This document shows positions 1 to 9,401 of a stretch of 64,000 nt of DNA, piece after piece. Within the stretch, counting starts at the first letter, position 1. Each line of letters opens with the position of its first letter. Both the position numbers and the translations under genes were made by a program. The notes under the pieces are model-generated. The model was not told where the DNA came from, did no database searches, and saw only the letters and a list, made by a program, of their open reading frames with translations. Source of the stretch: Perognathus longimembris pacificus (lineage: Eukaryota > Chordata > Mammalia > Rodentia > Heteromyidae); NCBI RefSeq assembly GCF_023159225.1, contig NC_063162.1:87201438-87265437 (forward strand). Reading direction: 5' to 3'.

Positions 1-71
1 GGTGGGAATCTGAAATCACAAGCTGTGGGGAAGTGGCCCTTTGTGGGTGGGTGTGGGGTTAAATAAACCCC

Positions 72-168
72 CAGTCCTGGTACTCAATGTTTCCCAGGCT
101 GTCTCAAACTCATGATCCTCCTGCCTCAGTCTCACGAGTATCTGGAATTACAGGCATACCACACCCAG
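72..168 (-). mobile_element. B1-like (7SL-derived) SINE fragment
   Basis: Read on the minus strand this gives the 7SL-type head (general form GG-TGGY, CTGTAATTCC, then a GAGGCTGAG-like block). It is an antisense partial copy with no tail left. Old and diverged. Confidence 0.6.
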
Positions 169-274
169 TTTATCCATCTGTTCTTTAAACAAATGGTTAC
201 TGAACACTTAGTATAAGCCAAGTTCCATCTTAGGTGCAAGCTTAAAGCAATGATTAACAAATATTTTGTGACTC

Positions 275-409
275 AGCTGAGCTTGGTGGCATGCACCTGT
301 AATCTCAGTACTTGAGAGGCTGAGGCAGGGAGACATTGAGTTCAAGCCTAGCCTGGACTACATAGTAAGACCCTATCTCAAAACAAAAAAATAAAATAAA
401 ACAAAATAA
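275..409 (+). mobile_element. B1-type monomeric SINE
   Basis: A 7SL-like head (CTTGGTGGCATGCACCTGTA) is followed by GAGGCTGAGGCAGG, GTTCAAGCCTAGCCTGG and CTACATAGTAAGACCCTATC, the usual rodent B1 order. It ends in an A-rich tail at 381-409. Unlike most 7SL-type SINEs in this window it has no Geo right half, so it belongs to an older or separate B1 line. Confidence 0.8.
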
Positions 410-516
410 CCTCTCCTCCTTTCCTCTAACAACAAAAAGGAATTCATCACCCAAACATCTTCTAATAGGTAGGGGAGATCGATAGAGTAATCATACAAAT
501 AAAAAATTATAATTTC

Positions 517-737
517 GGGGCTGGGGACATGGCCTAGTGGCAAGAGTGCTTGCCTCGTATACATGAGGCCCTGGGTTCGATTCCTCAGCACCACATATAC
601 AGAAAATGGCCAGAAGTGGCGCTGTGGCTCAAGTGGCAGGGTGCTAGCCTTGAGCAAAAAGGAAGCCAGGGACAGTGCTCAGGCCCTGAGTTCATGGCCT
701 AGGACTGGCCAAAAAAAAAAAATAATAAATAAATAAA
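517..737 (+). mobile_element. IDL-Geo dimeric SINE, full length
   Basis: The tRNA-Ala-derived ID-like left half starts GGGGCTGGGGACATGG. It has an A-box-like TGGCCTAGTGG and a perfect pol III B box, GGTTCGATTCC. The right Geo half (about 605-710) begins near CCAGAAGTGGCGCTGTGG, and an A-rich tail follows. Perfect 10-bp TSDs (attataattt) lie at 506-515 and 738-747. The intact internal promoter and TSDs make it a fairly young copy. Confidence 0.9.
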
Positions 738-967
738 ATTATAATTTGGGCAGCATTAGGAAGAAAAACAACATAGTGCTCTCACCTTTGAAACTTGACT
801 ATGCATAAGATTCAAGTCTAATTGACCCCATATTCTCTGCTCTTCTTCCTAAGCCCCCTTTGACTACTGCAAAGTAGCCCAAAACCTTAGCCTAAAGATA
901 ATATTGCTAACATTGCTTCTACAATTCCCTTTCCTTCCTTGAAACTGTTGAGAAAGGACCCTGTCAT

Positions 968-1158
968 TGCTGTGGTAGAGCAGCATGGTGCTTTAGATCT
1001 GGGAAGCCCCAGTTTTAAATTTACTTGGTTGCTTTCTATCTCTGTGAAGTTGGATAAGCTATCAGGCCTCTCTGATCTCAGCTGTAAAATGAGGTTGACT
1101 GTATATGCCAGGCATATGGGCCACTATGCATGTGCAATAAATGTCTATTAGTACTTAC
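968..1158 (+). mobile_element. MIR (ancient tRNA-derived SINE)
   Basis: It follows the MIR order: a head with GAGCAGCATGGTGC, the core, then CTGTGAAGTTGGATAAGCT, CCTCTCTGATCTCAGCTGTA, AAAATGAGG and a terminal AATAAATGTCTATTA. Divergence is high, as expected for this family. Confidence 0.75.
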
Positions 1159-1287
1159 CACTGAGGCTGTTATTGCCCATAAATTCAGAATACTTAACCC
1201 AGGAAAATAGGGTAGGGGACCCAAAATTAAAGTCATACTTGGTGTTTAAGGTAGAGTTTTATACCTTATGCTCATAAAATGTTTCTT

Positions 1288-1505
1288 TCTTTTTTTTTTT
1301 TTTTTTTTTGGCCAGTCCTGGGCCTTGGACTCAGGGCCTGAGCACCATCCCTGGCTTCTTCCCGCTCAAGGCTAGCTAGCACTCTGCCACCTGAGCCACA
1401 GCGCCCCTTCTGGCCGTTTTCCATATATGTGGTGCTGAGGAATCGAACCAAGAGCTTCATGTGTAGGAGGCAAGCACTCTTGCCACTAGGCCATATTCCC
1501 AGCCC
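1288..1505 (-). mobile_element. IDL-Geo SINE, antisense
   Basis: The T tract at 1288-1309 is the reverse of the A-tail. Then come the Geo half and the ID-like head ending at AGCCC. The B box is intact on the minus strand (GGTTCGATTCC). Short TSD tgtttctt at 1280-1287 and 1508-1515. It shares subfamily marks (CGCCCCTTCTGG, CAAGAGCTTCATGTGT) with the copies at 17215 and 34213. Confidence 0.9.
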
Positions 1506-2175
1506 AGTGTTTCTTGATATAAGAAAAAAAGCAATGAAAATATGTAATTATAAAAGAGAAAGACAAGCCCTTGGCATTTGTGTTGATAGAAGCATCATTT
1601 TGTGTTAAAGAAGCCATTTGAGAAAGCAGCTTCCAGCCAAAGCACTTTAGCTGGACATTTTGGCAGCAGTCAGGGGAGTGGTGTTGGCGCTCTTAAACAT
1701 CCTGTGTTTCTGGAAAGCTGGAGTCAGGGCTTTTGTTCCTGGAAGAGTGACGCTAGATTGTCCATTTGCATCCAGTAAGTCTATTATCCACAGATTGAAA
1801 TGCATCATAACCCTCTGGAGATATTGGGCATCAGTTCTATTACATTCTTGACTCTTACCTACTGCTTTTTTTTTTTTTGACACCTCAGTTTTATCCAGAT
1901 AAGTGTAGTAATTCTGATCACTTCTTTGGATGAGAGTATAAGTGACCTACACCCCTCAAGATGGAGGCTTGGAGACACATATGTAGAGGAGGCATTAATC
2001 ACTACTCACTAGCTGTTCAGTTCCTTCATCTTGGTTTCCTGTGCCTGACACTTAGAAGGTGTTTTAGGTATTATTACTGTTACATAGGTATTGTTCTTTC
2101 CATCTTCATATGGGAAATTCAGTGCGATTCAGAGCATACGGTTGAGATCCATATATTTGATTGATGGTGTGATCA

Positions 2176-2335
2176 GTGTTTCAACCAGGGCTTTTCAACC
2201 TTAGCCTTATGGATATTTGGGGTAGATAATTGTTGAAAGGAGGGTATTCTGTGCATTGTAGAATGTTTGTCAACTGTCTTTAGTAGATAGCAGTATCTAC
2301 CCTCACAAATCTCACCCAATATTGAAAAAAAAAGT
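2176..2335. mobile_element. hAT-Charlie non-autonomous DNA transposon remnant (MER20-like)
   Basis: Contains the blocks TTTTCAACCTTAGCC, GATAATTGTTGAAA and TCTGTGCATTGTAGAATGTT, which I recall from the mammalian hAT repeat whose other orientation appears at 10684-10872. The next SINE cuts off its end. Confidence 0.5.
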
Positions 2336-2357
2336 TTTAGGTAACTTTTGCTTTTGT

Positions 2358-2563
2358 CAATACCAGTGCTTGAATTCAGAGCATCGTGCTTGCTGGGCTG
2401 GAGTTCTACCATTTGAAACATACCTCCAGCTTTGTGTTTTGCTGGTTATTTTGAAGATGGAGACTAGTCGACTTTTTACCCTGGGCTAGCTTTAATCTGA
2501 GATCCTTGAGATCTCAGCCTCCTGAGTAGTTAGGATTAAAGGCATGAGCCACTGGTGCCCAGC
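2358..2563 (-). mobile_element. B1-Geo SINE, antisense, old
   Basis: The antisense order is the Geo half (CAGTGCTTGAATTCAGAGC), then GCTGGTTATTTTGAAGATGG, then the 7SL head (CTCAGCCTCCTGAGTAG, GGCATGAGCCACTGGTGCCC). It is diverged. Confidence 0.7.
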
Positions 2564-2593
2564 AAGAAACACTTTTAAAAAATCTGAGTCTTT

Positions 2594-2794
2594 GGGGCTG
2601 GGAATGTGGCTTAGTGGTAGAGTGCTTGTGTAGCATGCATGAAGCCCTGGGTTTGATTCTTCAGTACTACATAAACAGAAAAAGCCAGAAATGACACTGC
2701 AGCTCAAGTGGTAGAGTGCTAGCCTTGAGCAAAAGAAGCTTAGGGCAGTTCCCAGACCTGAGTTCAAGCCCCAGGACTGGAAAAAGAAAAAAAA
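2594..2794 (+). mobile_element. IDL-Geo SINE
   Basis: Complete head and Geo half, with an A-rich tail at 2781-2794. Imperfect TSDs (aaatctgagtcttt and aaatctgaattttt) flank it. The B box is mutated (GGTTTGATTCT), so it is probably not transcribed. Confidence 0.85.
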
Positions 2795-2812
2795 TCTGAA
2801 TTTTTGGAAAAA

Positions 2813-3243
2813 AATTATGTTGAGTGAAGTAAATCAGACTCAGAGAGACAAAGGGCACATGTTTTCTCTCATATGTTGAAGTTAGATCTAAAATGTAAAC
2901 ACACAAGATCATATGCATATACAGCATGCATGCTCAAACTAACTATAGTATACTCGGGGGTGGTTTCATGGTATAATTCCTTGAACAATTAACAGACAGT
3001 TTAACAAAATGAATACTAGGAAGCTGGTTTGAGGGGATGAAAACTAAGGGGAAGGAGCAGATGAATGAAGAGAGGAATGGTGAATAAATACAGTCATAAC
3101 TATGTACATATGTGAAAATAAAACTCAGAAACAAGTAGGGCTGGAATAAATAGGGGGTTTACACTGATTGAGATGCATTGTGCATATAAGTTGACATGCT
3201 GAATTAGAATCCTTTTATTTAAAATTATTGAAAACAAAAAAAA
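2813..3243 (+). mobile_element. L1 3' end, 5'-truncated
   Basis: GAGTGAAGTAAATCAGAC and the CATATGTTGAAGTTAGATCT-type block match the end of L1 ORF2 and the start of the 3' UTR. A low-complexity UTR follows and an A-rich run (AAAACAAAAAAAA) closes it at 3231-3243. No open ORF remains. Confidence 0.6.
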
Positions 3244-3305
3244 TTCAGGTTTTTGGAATACAAAGCCTATGATCATCCTACTCTATCACACTACAGTTCA
3301 TTTTG

Positions 3306-3525
3306 TGCTGGCATTGGAGCTTGAATTTAAAGCCTTGCCCTCTCATATAGCTTTTTTGCTCAAGGCTGGGACTCTGCCAGTTGAGCCACAGCTCCACTCT
3401 GGCTTTTGGGGTGATTCATTGAAGATTCTCTCAGACTTGTCTGCTGAGGCTGATTTTATACCACAATCCTCAGATTTCAACATTCTAAGTTTCTACGATT
3501 ATAGGAATAAGTCACTGGTACCCAG
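3306..3525 (-). mobile_element. B1-Geo SINE, antisense, old
   Basis: Geo half antisense at the left (GCTGGCATTGGAGCTTGAAT), 7SL head antisense at the right (CTACGATTATAGGAATAAGT). Heavily diverged. Confidence 0.65.
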
Positions 3526-3544
3526 ATTGATTCCTAAAAAACTT

Positions 3545-3631
3545 AAGGGTAGGAGCGGGGGTGTAGCCAGTATATGCTTAGCATACACAATGCATTGGGT
3601 TCAAGTCTTAGCACCAAAAGGAAAAAAAGAT
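3545..3631 (+). mobile_element. ID-like monomer
   Basis: A tRNA-Ala-like unit: GTGTAGCCAGTATATGCTTA, then GGGTTCAAGTCTTAGCACCA and an A-rich tail. It has no Geo half, so it is an older ID-type insertion. Confidence 0.55.
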
Positions 3632-3722
3632 AACTAAAAGAAATGTAAAGGAATGATTTTCTTTCTTTTTTTTTTTTTTAAAGTCACATATTAGTTCCAG
3701 GAATGGTATTAAACCTAACTCT

Positions 3723-3959
3723 GGGGCTGGGAATTTAGCTCAGTGGTAGAGTGCTTGCCTAGCATGCATGAAGTCCTGGGTTCAATTCCTCAGTACCACA
3801 TAAACAGAAAAGGCTGGAACTAGCACTGTGGCTCAAGTGGTAGAGTGCTAGCCTTGAGCAAAAGAAGCTCCAGAACCATTCCCAGGCCCTGAGTTCAAGC
3901 CCCAGGACTGGCAGGCAGATAGAGAGATAGATAGATGACAGACAGACAGACAGACAGAC

Positions 3960-3990
<31 letters not shown>
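3723..3990 (+). mobile_element. IDL-Geo SINE with GACA/GATA tail
   Basis: Complete head and Geo half to about 3912 (CAGGACTGGC). In place of an A-tail there is a compound tetranucleotide run, (GATA), then (GACA), then (GATA), at 3913-3990. Confidence 0.85.
3917..3990 (+). repeat. (GATA)n/(GACA)n compound microsatellite
   Basis: Six GACA-phase units sit between two GATA blocks, directly on the 3' end of the preceding SINE. It is likely to be length-polymorphic. Confidence 0.9.
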
Positions 3991-4742
3991 ATATCACTGT
4001 GAAGTCAGTAAATTGTGTCATTTTTATATAGTTAACCTCTTTTAATCTTGTAGTCATTCTTCATTTTGCCTTCTACGGTCTCCCACTTCAGGTACCCACT
4101 GATTTTTATGGTCTCCTTAACTCTATCACAGTCCTCCTTTCATATCAGGAGCAATGTTCTCTGTTCCAGCCTGGCCAAAATCCCTGCCATGACACTCTGG
4201 ATGTGTCTGCATGTTTACCGACAGTATGCAGCCTCCATTTCTCATATATGAATACCTTTGCACATGTAGTTTCTCCCCTCAACCAGCAAAGGCAACAATG
4301 AATGTGTCTCCTTGCTTCTTATTACAGTATGATCTAGTGCTTAAAACGCTCAACCACTTTGATGTATATTTTATGTTGACAGTAACACAGGTGGGTGGGC
4401 AGAGAACTGACAAGACACTGTCAAAATAGTATATATCATTGAAGATTCAGAAAACAGTGAATAATTTGCCTTGACTTATATGGTAACAAACATATACATG
4501 TGACCAGTGAGCTCTTGAAATAGAGCAGTCCTAATTGAGATGCACTGTGATATTGAGTTTATTAAGACATTACTAAAGTATATAAATATCTGGTTAATAT
4601 ACTTTAATTGGTTGCATGTTTGAATGACAATGCTTTCTGACATAATGTGATATGCATGTTATTAATGTTTTTAGAAAAACCAAAACCAAAATGGATACAT
4701 GGACTTGTTATGATTTGATTTGGCCATGGCATAATGACATAC

Positions 4743-5068
4743 TGTGTTAGTCTATCTCTCCATTGCTATGGTGGAATCTGTGAGGCTGAGTACTGAGAAA
4801 AACAGTTTCCAGAACACAGTTTACAAGTTCAAAGAGCCTGGCACCAGTTCTGGCAAAGACCTCCCTGGCTCCACAGCATCATGGCAGATGCAATCATCTG
4901 AGGAGCAAATGTGGTGAGAGGAAAAGATCACATGGTAAGAAAGAAAACTAGAGAACATACCAGGAACTGAGGTTCCATAAGAAATTATACTTGTTTTAAC
5001 ATGACCACACTGGAGACTGAGCTTCCAACATATGAACCCTTGAGGGATAAACCGCATTCAAACTAATC
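4743..5068 (-). mobile_element. MaLR-type LTR (MST/MLT1-like), antisense
   Basis: Starts TGTGTTAGTCTATC on the plus strand, the reverse of the usual MaLR 3' end. It continues through TGGCACCAGTTCTGGC and CACATGGTAAGA, and closes near ACCGCATTCAAACTAATC. An ancient LTR of a non-autonomous ERVL-related family, here without internal sequence. Confidence 0.6.
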
Positions 5069-5219
5069 TTTGGCTGTTATTAGAAAGGCCTGATTGCAAG
5101 ATGGGTCCTTGGCTGGCATCTGGAAATATGGAAGAAAAGCATTCCTTGTGCACTGAATGTTTGTGAAAATGGAGTTCCATGTGAAACACCTGCCTCCCTT
5201 CTACATTTGTCAGTTGAGC

Positions 5220-5640
5220 CACAGTTTCTTGTTTTGTTCTGTTTTGATATCTAAACTCTATGATCTACATCAGTCAGGGCAGAAATTTTGTCCTGGCTAA
5301 GTATGAAAGGACATAGCTCTCAATTCTAACCAATGAAACATGACAGTAACTTGGCCAGGGGCTTTTCAGAGGGACTTCCTGACTCATAGAATGTGGCTCA
5401 AGGAAGGGATATTCTCTTCTGCCTATGGCTGTCATAGTTTCCTGGACATGATCTTAGTAACTGCTGCTTCTGTATCACATCACCAAGAAGAAAAGCCCTC
5501 CAGGTGATTTTTGTAAATCAGAAAGACAGAAAGAACCGGAGTCTTTTGCTAATGTATTTGAACTATTGAATAAACTAATACCGAAATCACCATATCTCTG
5601 GATTTCTTGCTATGCATGTAAGATAATATATCCTGTTATT
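5220..5640. mobile_element. Possible ancient LTR remnant
   Basis: The stretch ending GAATAAACTAATACCG, TTTCTTGCTATGCATGTAAG, ATAATATATCC resembles the 3' end of MLT1-type LTRs (CTGAATTAAC, TTCTTGTTATGTGAGATAATA). The rest is too diverged to place by eye. Confidence 0.35.
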
Positions 5641-5996
5641 AAAATGGCTTTTAATTGAATTTCTCTCACTGCAGCCAATGTTTCCAGAAGATAATGGGAA
5701 CATAATTCTACTACCTATCAAGGAAGTCAGAGAGAAATTACGGAAATTACGTAAACATAAATTTGTATGTATTGTCCTTTACTTGAGGGCCTAGCGATCA
5801 TCTGATTACTCTTAATTCCTTGGATTCTATGGGGACAGCTATGACGAACTTCAGTCTAAAAACAAGAAGCAAAAATTTAGAAAGGTTAATTTACTTGCCT
5901 AAGAAGAAAGAACTATTAAACCGAAGAGTTAGTATTTAAATTGAGTTCTTCATTTTCAAAATTCAATTATTTTGTTATGGTATATGTTTAATTGAT

Positions 5997-6246
5997 TTTT
6001 TTTGTTGTTGTTTTTGGTCGGTTCTGGGGCTTGAACTTCAGGCCTGGGCACTGTCCCTGAGCTCTTTAGCTCAAAGCTAGTACTCTACCACTTGAGTCAA
6101 AGCACCACTTCTAGCTTCTTCTGGTGGTTTATTGGAGATAAGAATGTCAGGGACTTTTCTGCTTGGGTTGGCTTTGAACCATGGTCCTTAGATCTCAGCC
6201 TCCTGAGTAGCTATGATTACAGGTGTGAGCCACTGGCACCTGGCCA
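5997..6246 (-). mobile_element. B1-Geo SINE, antisense, full length
   Basis: The Geo half antisense starts at about 6015 after a T-rich tail; the 7SL head ends GCCACTGGCACCTGGCC. Perfect 10-bp TSD tttaattgat at 5987-5996 and 6247-6256. A GTTGTTG-like run sits in the tail. Confidence 0.85.
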
Positions 6247-6510
6247 TTTAATTGATGTTATACAGATTGTTTCAACATTTTTCATAATCTTCACCATAAC
6301 ATCTTAGTGAATTCATAATATTCTGTTGATAGTTATAAATCATTTATAAAATCACATACATCAAAGCAAATATAGTTTATATTTTTATCCTAAAATTGCA
6401 ACAACATGAAAAAGTACTAGAACTAAACATTGAATGATAAAAATAGATCCTTTTGTAGGTAGCCTAACAATTTTATTCACTTTAACTTCTTTTAGGTTTT
6501 AGCTTTGCTA

Positions 6511-6788
6511 CTTTTTTTCTGTGTGTGTGTGTGCATGCATGTACACATGCACATGTGCTGGTACTGGAACTTGAACTCATGGCCTCACACTTTCTCTTGG
6601 CTTTTTTGCTCATGGCTGGAGCTATACCACTTGAGACACAGCTCCACTTCTGGCCTTTTCCTGGTTATCTCAGGATAAGAATCTGACAGACTTGGCCTTT
6701 TTCTGCTCAGGATGACTTAGAACTGTAATCCTCAGATCTCAGCCTTCTGAATAGCTAGGATTATACGCATGAGCCACCAGCACCTGGT
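6511..6788 (-). mobile_element. B1-Geo SINE with (CA)n tail, antisense
   Basis: A (TG)n run at 6520-6534 and a TGCA-rich stretch precede GGTACTGGAACTTGAACTCA, the Geo end. The 7SL head ends CAGCACCTGG. Flanks agctttgcta (6501-6510) and agctttacta (6790-6799) are a near-perfect TSD. So the microsatellite lies inside the inserted unit and is the SINE tail. Confidence 0.85.
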
Positions 6789-7406
6789 TAGCTTTACTAA
6801 TCTTTTGCTCTACTGGAACTTTATTCTTTCAGAACTACACTCTGTTCTGTTCCACAACCCCAGAAAATTACACTCACTTTCAGAGGAAAAGAAAAGTATC
6901 AGCTTCATATACCTTTTATTAAGAACATATATACTATTCATAGACAAGTTTATTTTCAGTCCCAAGACTTCACTTTATTGCTTTAACAATCTGTAAGAGC
7001 CAGAACAAGGCAAACTTTCTTCCCCGAAGTGCTAATTCCATCTGAGCACGATATTCTGGTTGCTACAGGCCAGTAGAGAATTGTAAATAATACACATCAG
7101 GGAACAAAGTATTTTCTTTAGACAAAATTATTCGATACAAATCCTGACAACACTGTAGAGAAACAGAGAGACTCACACAAAGGGAAAACCCCACTTCCAG
7201 AAAAGGCAAAAATACATCTGCTAGAGGATTTATATTTTTGATTTCTGTAACTGGGGGAGGGGGTGCTATGTTTGTGAGAACCATGAAGCCCACTTCCCAG
7301 TGTCTACATTTGGTAGAGCTGATATGAAAATGTGGAGGATGTGAGGAATACAGTAAAGGAGAGAAAGAGAAAATTTAAAGTTAGGTAAGTTGAGTCCATG
7401 GCAAGT

Positions 7407-7440
7407 TTATTATTATCATTATTATTATTATTATTTATAA
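7407..7440 (+). repeat. (ATT)n microsatellite
   Basis: TTA/ATT repeats with one interruption, directly at the tail side of the antisense SINE that follows. Confidence 0.85.
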
Positions 7441-7670
7441 TTATTTTGTCGGTCATGGGGCTTGAATTCTGGGCCTGGGTACTGTCCCTGAGCTCCTCAG
7501 CTCAAGGCTGGAGCTCTACCACTTTGACCCATAGTACCACTTCTGTTTTTCTGGTGGTTAATTGGAGATAAGAGTTTCAGAGACTTTCCTGCCTGGGCTG
7601 GCTTTGACTGTAATCCTCAGATCTCAGCCTTATGAGTAGCTAGAATTACAGGTGTGAGCCACTGGTACCT
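7409..7670 (-). mobile_element. B1-Geo SINE, antisense
   Basis: Geo end GGTCATGGGGCTTGAATTCT, then GGTTAATTGGAGATAAGAG, then the 7SL head to GCCACTGGTACC. Near-perfect TSD tggcaagttt (about 7399) and tggcaacttt (7671-7680). The (ATT)n run forms its tail. Confidence 0.85.
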
Positions 7671-7843
7671 TGGCAACTTTAAAGAAGACAATCTTTCTGA
7701 TGTTGAGGGCTATACAATTCCATCTAGGATTTGGACTCTGAGCAGTTGGTAATTCCAAAGTTTGGGGTGGGCACTCACCTCTAATCCCACATTCCAGCCA
7801 CCATGAAAGTTCATTCTTTGAACAAATATTTGAGGGCTTATTA

Positions 7844-8023
7844 AGCTAGGAGCACACACTTGTGCCTAGCTCTTCAGGAGGCTGAGATCTCAGGATAGTA
7901 GTGTGAAGCCAGTCTGGGCAGGAAAGTCTACAGAGACTCTCATATTCAATTAACCACCAAAAAGTCAGAAGTGTAGGTGCAGGTCAAGAGGAAGAGTACC
8001 AGCATGAGCAAAAAAAAAAAAAG
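7844..8023 (+). mobile_element. B1-Geo SINE, Geo half incomplete
   Basis: The 7SL head (GTGCCTAGCTCTTCAGGAGG) is followed by TCAATTAACCACCAAAAAGT and the start of Geo. The A run begins right after AGCATGAGC, so the last third of Geo is missing. Confidence 0.7.
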
Positions 8024-8941
8024 AAGAATATGAGGCCAGTATCATGCACAAGCATTGGGTGGTTCAAACACACAAGGTGGCATCCTGTGGCATTTATAAT
8101 CCAGTTGGAAGACAGAAATTAATTTTTTTAAATAATCACAAAATAAATTACAACTGTGATACATGCTACTGAAGTAAATAACTCCCATACAAACTAACAC
8201 TGCTCCCCCCGGCCCCACTATTTCATCCAGATCAATACAGATTGGATCATGAGAGTTAGGGAAGATGTCCATCCCTAATGGATGAGTCAGCATTAACTAA
8301 ATGAAGATACAAAACAGTGTGTACCAGAACCCTGGGTCAGGAAGGAACAAGGTCCTGGAGCAGACCAGTGTGAAGAAAGAGGAATGAAGAAGGGTTCAGG
8401 TGGAATGAGGCGAAGTAGTTGTGTGTTTTTCTTAAGAATAATAAGTTTCATGATTAAATTTGGATTTAAAGAGAACCACTTGAACAATGGATTTATGGAG
8501 CAGAAGATAGTTCCTATTTTACAGTGTTTTAAAGACGCATTGGTGGTGCACAAAAAGATGGTGAGTTAAGGGAAATTGTGAAGGACTTCTAGCTTATTCT
8601 ATAAAAATGGAAACATTAAAGAGGGCATAGTATACATTTTTTCTTCTGCTTATCTATTTGCCAGAGACTTGGAGAAGATATGGTGGATGCTGTGGCTTGT
8701 CTCACCCAGCTTCTAACTTAACTTCCCTCTAGCAGGCCTTCTGGTTGTGCAGAGGATAGAAGGACAAGGATTCAATTGCCTTGCCTCCCTTGCAGCTAGA
8801 TTTGCAGATGGAGATTGTGTAATATACAAATCAGACCTATTTACACAAAACATACATTTGGAAATGAGATAATAAGGGAGAACAACAAGGTTTCAGGTGT
8901 ACATTTTGCTGGGTGTGGTTTGTAACAGAAAGGGTGTAGTC

Positions 8942-9147
8942 CTGGATGGGAATGTAGCTTAGTGGTACAGTGCTTGCCCTAGAATGCATGAAGCCCTGGG
9001 TTCGATTCTTCAGAACCACATAAACAGAAAAAGATGGGAGTGGCACTGTGGCTCAAGTGGTAGAGTGCTAGCCTTGAGTAAAACAAGCACAGGGACAATG
9101 CCCCGGCCCTGAGTTCAAGCCTCAGGGCTGGCAAAAAAAAAAAAAAG
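8942..9147 (+). mobile_element. IDL-Geo SINE
   Basis: Head with GGTTCGATTCTTC, full Geo half (GAGTTCAAGCCTCAGGGCTG) and a 14-bp A run. Slightly diverged at the 5' end (CCTGGATGGG in place of GGGGCTGGG). Confidence 0.85.
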
Positions 9148-9349
9148 GGAGAGGAAGGAGGGGAGCCTTGGTATTTCTGCTAAATCTTCTGATTTGACTG
9201 GTTGGCCCATGACAGTGGCTGAATCAGTATCAGTCTTGGCAGCTCAGTCGTGGCCCAGAAATGTTTACTACTTGTGAGCTATTATTACACTTTGTATTTA
9301 CAGCAGATAATTGTACAGGACATGCATGTGCTATAGAGTTAGTACTTAG

Positions 9350-9385
9350 GGGCTGGGAATATGGCCTAGTGGTAAAGTGCTTGCT
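9350..9385 (+). mobile_element. Tailless head-only IDL insertion (tRNA-half-sized)
   Basis: 36 bp identical in type to the first part of the IDL head (GGGCTGGGAATATGGCCTAG onward). It stops after GTGCTTGCT, the anticodon-loop position of the tRNA-like fold. There is no rest of the head, no Geo half and no A-tail. Perfect 16-bp TSD tagagttagtacttag at 9334-9349 and 9386-9401. It fits the class of tailless retropseudogenes derived from 3'-truncated tRNA or tRNA-SINE RNA. Confidence 0.85.
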
Positions 9386-9401
9386 TAGAGTTAGTACTTA
9401 G

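Noticed and set aside
530..605. tRNA-Ala gene candidate
   Set aside because: It has A and B boxes but is the head of a dimeric SINE with A-tail and TSDs; the acceptor stem does not close.
373..657. Minus-strand frame of 94 codons
   Set aside because: Antisense reading of the IDL-Geo head and Geo half.
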